In this document: piece by piece, positions 62,914 to 64,000 of the stretch
Layout: every line of letters begins with the position of its first letter
How positions within the stretch are numbered: the stretch's first letter is position 1
The notes under the pieces: model-generated
Databases searched by the model: none
Seen by the model: the letters and a program-made list of their open reading frames with translations, nothing else
What the model was told of the DNA's origin: nothing
Source: Opitutaceae bacterium
GTDB taxonomy: Bacteria; Verrucomicrobiota; Verrucomicrobiia; Opitutales; Opitutaceae
Assembly (NCBI GenBank): GCA_028691845.1
Contig: JAQUYL010000013.1
Coordinates: forward strand, 1-64,000
Reading direction: 5' to 3'
Length of the DNA stretch: 64,000 nucleotides
Program-made: the position numbers and the translations under genes

Positions 62914-63180
62914 ATGACCAAAGAAGAGTGTAAGAAGCTTGTCCTCGACATCATTGCCGACATCGCTCCCGATGAGGATTTGGGCAACGTCAAGCCGGAC
63001 GTGAAGCTGCGCGACCAACTGCAGCTCGATTCCATGGACTTTCTCGACATCGTCATGGAGCTGCGCAAGCGCCACGGCATCGAGGTGCCCGAGGCCGACT
63101 ACATGCAGCTCGCCTCGCTCGACAGCTGCGCCGAGTATCTGACGCCCAAGTTCAACGCGGCCTCGACGGGCAAGGCCTGA
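62914..63180 (+). CDS. Acyl carrier protein
   Basis: An 88-aa carrier protein with the phosphopantetheine Ser40 in QLQLDSMDFLDIVMEL. It is acidic and helical with a short Ala/Ser tail. It lies between the ketosynthase and the FAD enzyme, so it is the carrier for their shared pathway. Confidence 0.93.
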   Translation: MTKEECKKLVLDIIADIAPDEDLGNVKPDVKLRDQLQLDSMDFLDIVMELRKRHGIEVPEADYMQLASLDSCAEYLTPKFNAASTGKA

Positions 63181-63201
63181 TTCGGGGCGGCGCCGAGGTC
63201 G

Positions 63202-64000
63202 ATGGCGAAAGGCGCAAACGAAAGTTTCGCCGAAAGCATGCGCATGACCGGCCGCTCCCATTACGACGTCGCGATCATCGGAGCCGGTATGTCCGGCCTG
63301 GCGGCGGGCATCCGGCTGGCGCACTTCGGCAAGCGGGTCTGCATTTTCGAGCGGCACAACGCCCCCGGCGGGCTCAACGGCTTCTATAGCATCGGCGGGC
63401 GCAAGTTCGACGTCGGCCTGCACGCCATGACGAATTTCGTGGCCCCGGGGATGCGGGGCACGCCGCTCGGCAAATTGCTGCGCCAGCTGCGCATCGATCG
63501 GGATGAGTTCGCCCTGTGTGCGCAAAAGCAATCGCGCATCGCCTTCGGTTCGCAGGGTGGGCAGTCGCTCCGGTTCACCAACGATTTTGCCGTGCTCGAA
63601 TCCGAAATCGCCGCCAAGTTTCCCCGTCAGATCGACGGCTGGCGCGCCCTGGTGCGGGAAGTGAAGGGCTATGACGATGTCTCGCTCGACGTTCCCACTG
63701 TCTCAGCCCGCAAGGTTGTCGCCCGGCATCTCACGGATCCGCTGCTTTCCGCCATGATTTTCTGCCCGCTGATGTATTATGGCAGCGCGCAGGAGCGCGA
63801 CATGGATTTCGCCCAGTTCGTCATCATGTTCAAGGCGCTTTTCCTCGAGGGCTTCGCCCGGCCGCTGGCGGGCGTGCGCCAGATCATCCGCGTGCTGCTG
63901 GAGAAATACCGGCAGGCCGGCGGCGAGCGCCGGATGAAGTGCGGGGTCGCCCGGATTGTCGAGCGGCAGGGGCGGGCGGCCGCGCTGGTGCTCGACAACG
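63202..64000 (+). CDS. FAD-dependent oxidoreductase, phytoene-desaturase-like (partial)
   Basis: The N-terminal 266 residues of a flavoprotein cut by the window edge. The FAD site is YDVAIIGAGMSGLAAGIRLA, followed by VCIFERHNAPGGLNGFY, the PGG-type loop common to carotenoid desaturases and retinol saturases. It starts at 63202; an ATG at 63238 (MTGRSHYDVAII follows) is an alternative. In this setting it may desaturate or saturate an acyl product of the KS/ACP pair; the specificity is unknown. The 3' end is outside the window. Confidence 0.85.
   Translation, partial: MAKGANESFAESMRMTGRSHYDVAIIGAGMSGLAAGIRLAHFGKRVCIFERHNAPGGLNGFYSIGGRKFDVGLHAMTNFVAPGMRGTPLGKLLRQLRIDRDEFALCAQKQSRIAFGSQGGQSLRFTNDFAVLESEIAAKFPRQIDGWRALVREVKGYDDVSLDVPTVSARKVVARHLTDPLLSAMIFCPLMYYGSAQERDMDFAQFVIMFKALFLEGFARPLAGVRQIIRVLLEKYRQAGGERRMKCGVARIVERQGRAAALVLDN

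Noticed and set aside
1-64000. tRNA, rRNA and CRISPR arrays
   Set aside because: No T-loop consensus, rRNA sequence or regularly spaced repeats were noticed on reading; a covariance or repeat search was not possible.

Overview
The window is 64 kb of GC-rich bacterial chromosome from a Gram-negative organism. It carries lpxK (lipid A), gmhB and an rfaE1-type kinase (ADP-heptose), galE, and menB (menaquinone). The gene mix would fit an anaerobic or facultative member of Verrucomicrobiota, perhaps Opitutales. That placement is inference, since no rRNA or tRNA gene is visible. No CRISPR array or intact mobile element was seen.

Region 1 (1-11.9 kb) is housekeeping: a NUDIX hydrolase, a LolA-like exported protein, the heptose genes, an M24 peptidase, a DUF192 lipoprotein, menB, a YgiQ-type radical SAM protein and an M29 aminopeptidase. 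It also holds a decayed fpg gene joined to an IS630 transposase remnant, and three copies of a 17-bp palindrome family between genes.

Region 2 (12.2-18.2 kb) is a three-gene signalling cassette with stop/start overlaps: a large membrane histidine kinase followed by two proteins that each join an N-terminal receiver to a kinase core. Region 3 (18.3-29.9 kb) is mixed metabolism: class II aldolase, topoisomerase III, a class V aminotransferase, lpxK, a second M29 peptidase, an adenosine deaminase-family enzyme and argA.

Region 4 (30.5-46.3 kb) is the most striking part. A membrane sensor kinase, a receiver-kinase and a single receiver run directly, by overlapping codons, into a redox operon: hdrC, hdrB, etfB, etfA, a five-helix membrane Fe-S protein resembling ETF:menaquinone oxidoreductase (EMO), an HdrD-like protein, hdrA, mvhD, mvhG, mvhA and, after a terminator-like hairpin, a hydrogenase maturation protease. 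The genes predict that H2 (Mvh), a flavin-bifurcating HdrABC core, an ETF pair and a membrane quinone-reactive branch are made as one regulated unit.

Region 5 (46.5-52.9 kb) holds proS, clpS, a DUF2017 gene, a small membrane protein, a family B DNA polymerase and hypA. Region 6 (53.1-58.2 kb) is a complete echABCDEF-type group 4 [NiFe] hydrogenase operon. It is followed by a site-2 protease, an NtrC-family sigma-54 activator and galE. The window ends in a ketosynthase, acyl carrier protein and FAD desaturase-like cluster cut by the right edge.

Together regions 4 and 6 give one organism a soluble H2/ferredoxin bifurcating complex and a membrane ferredoxin:H+ hydrogenase within 25 kb. Ferredoxin, H2, ETF and menaquinone pools could be interconverted by them under two-component control.
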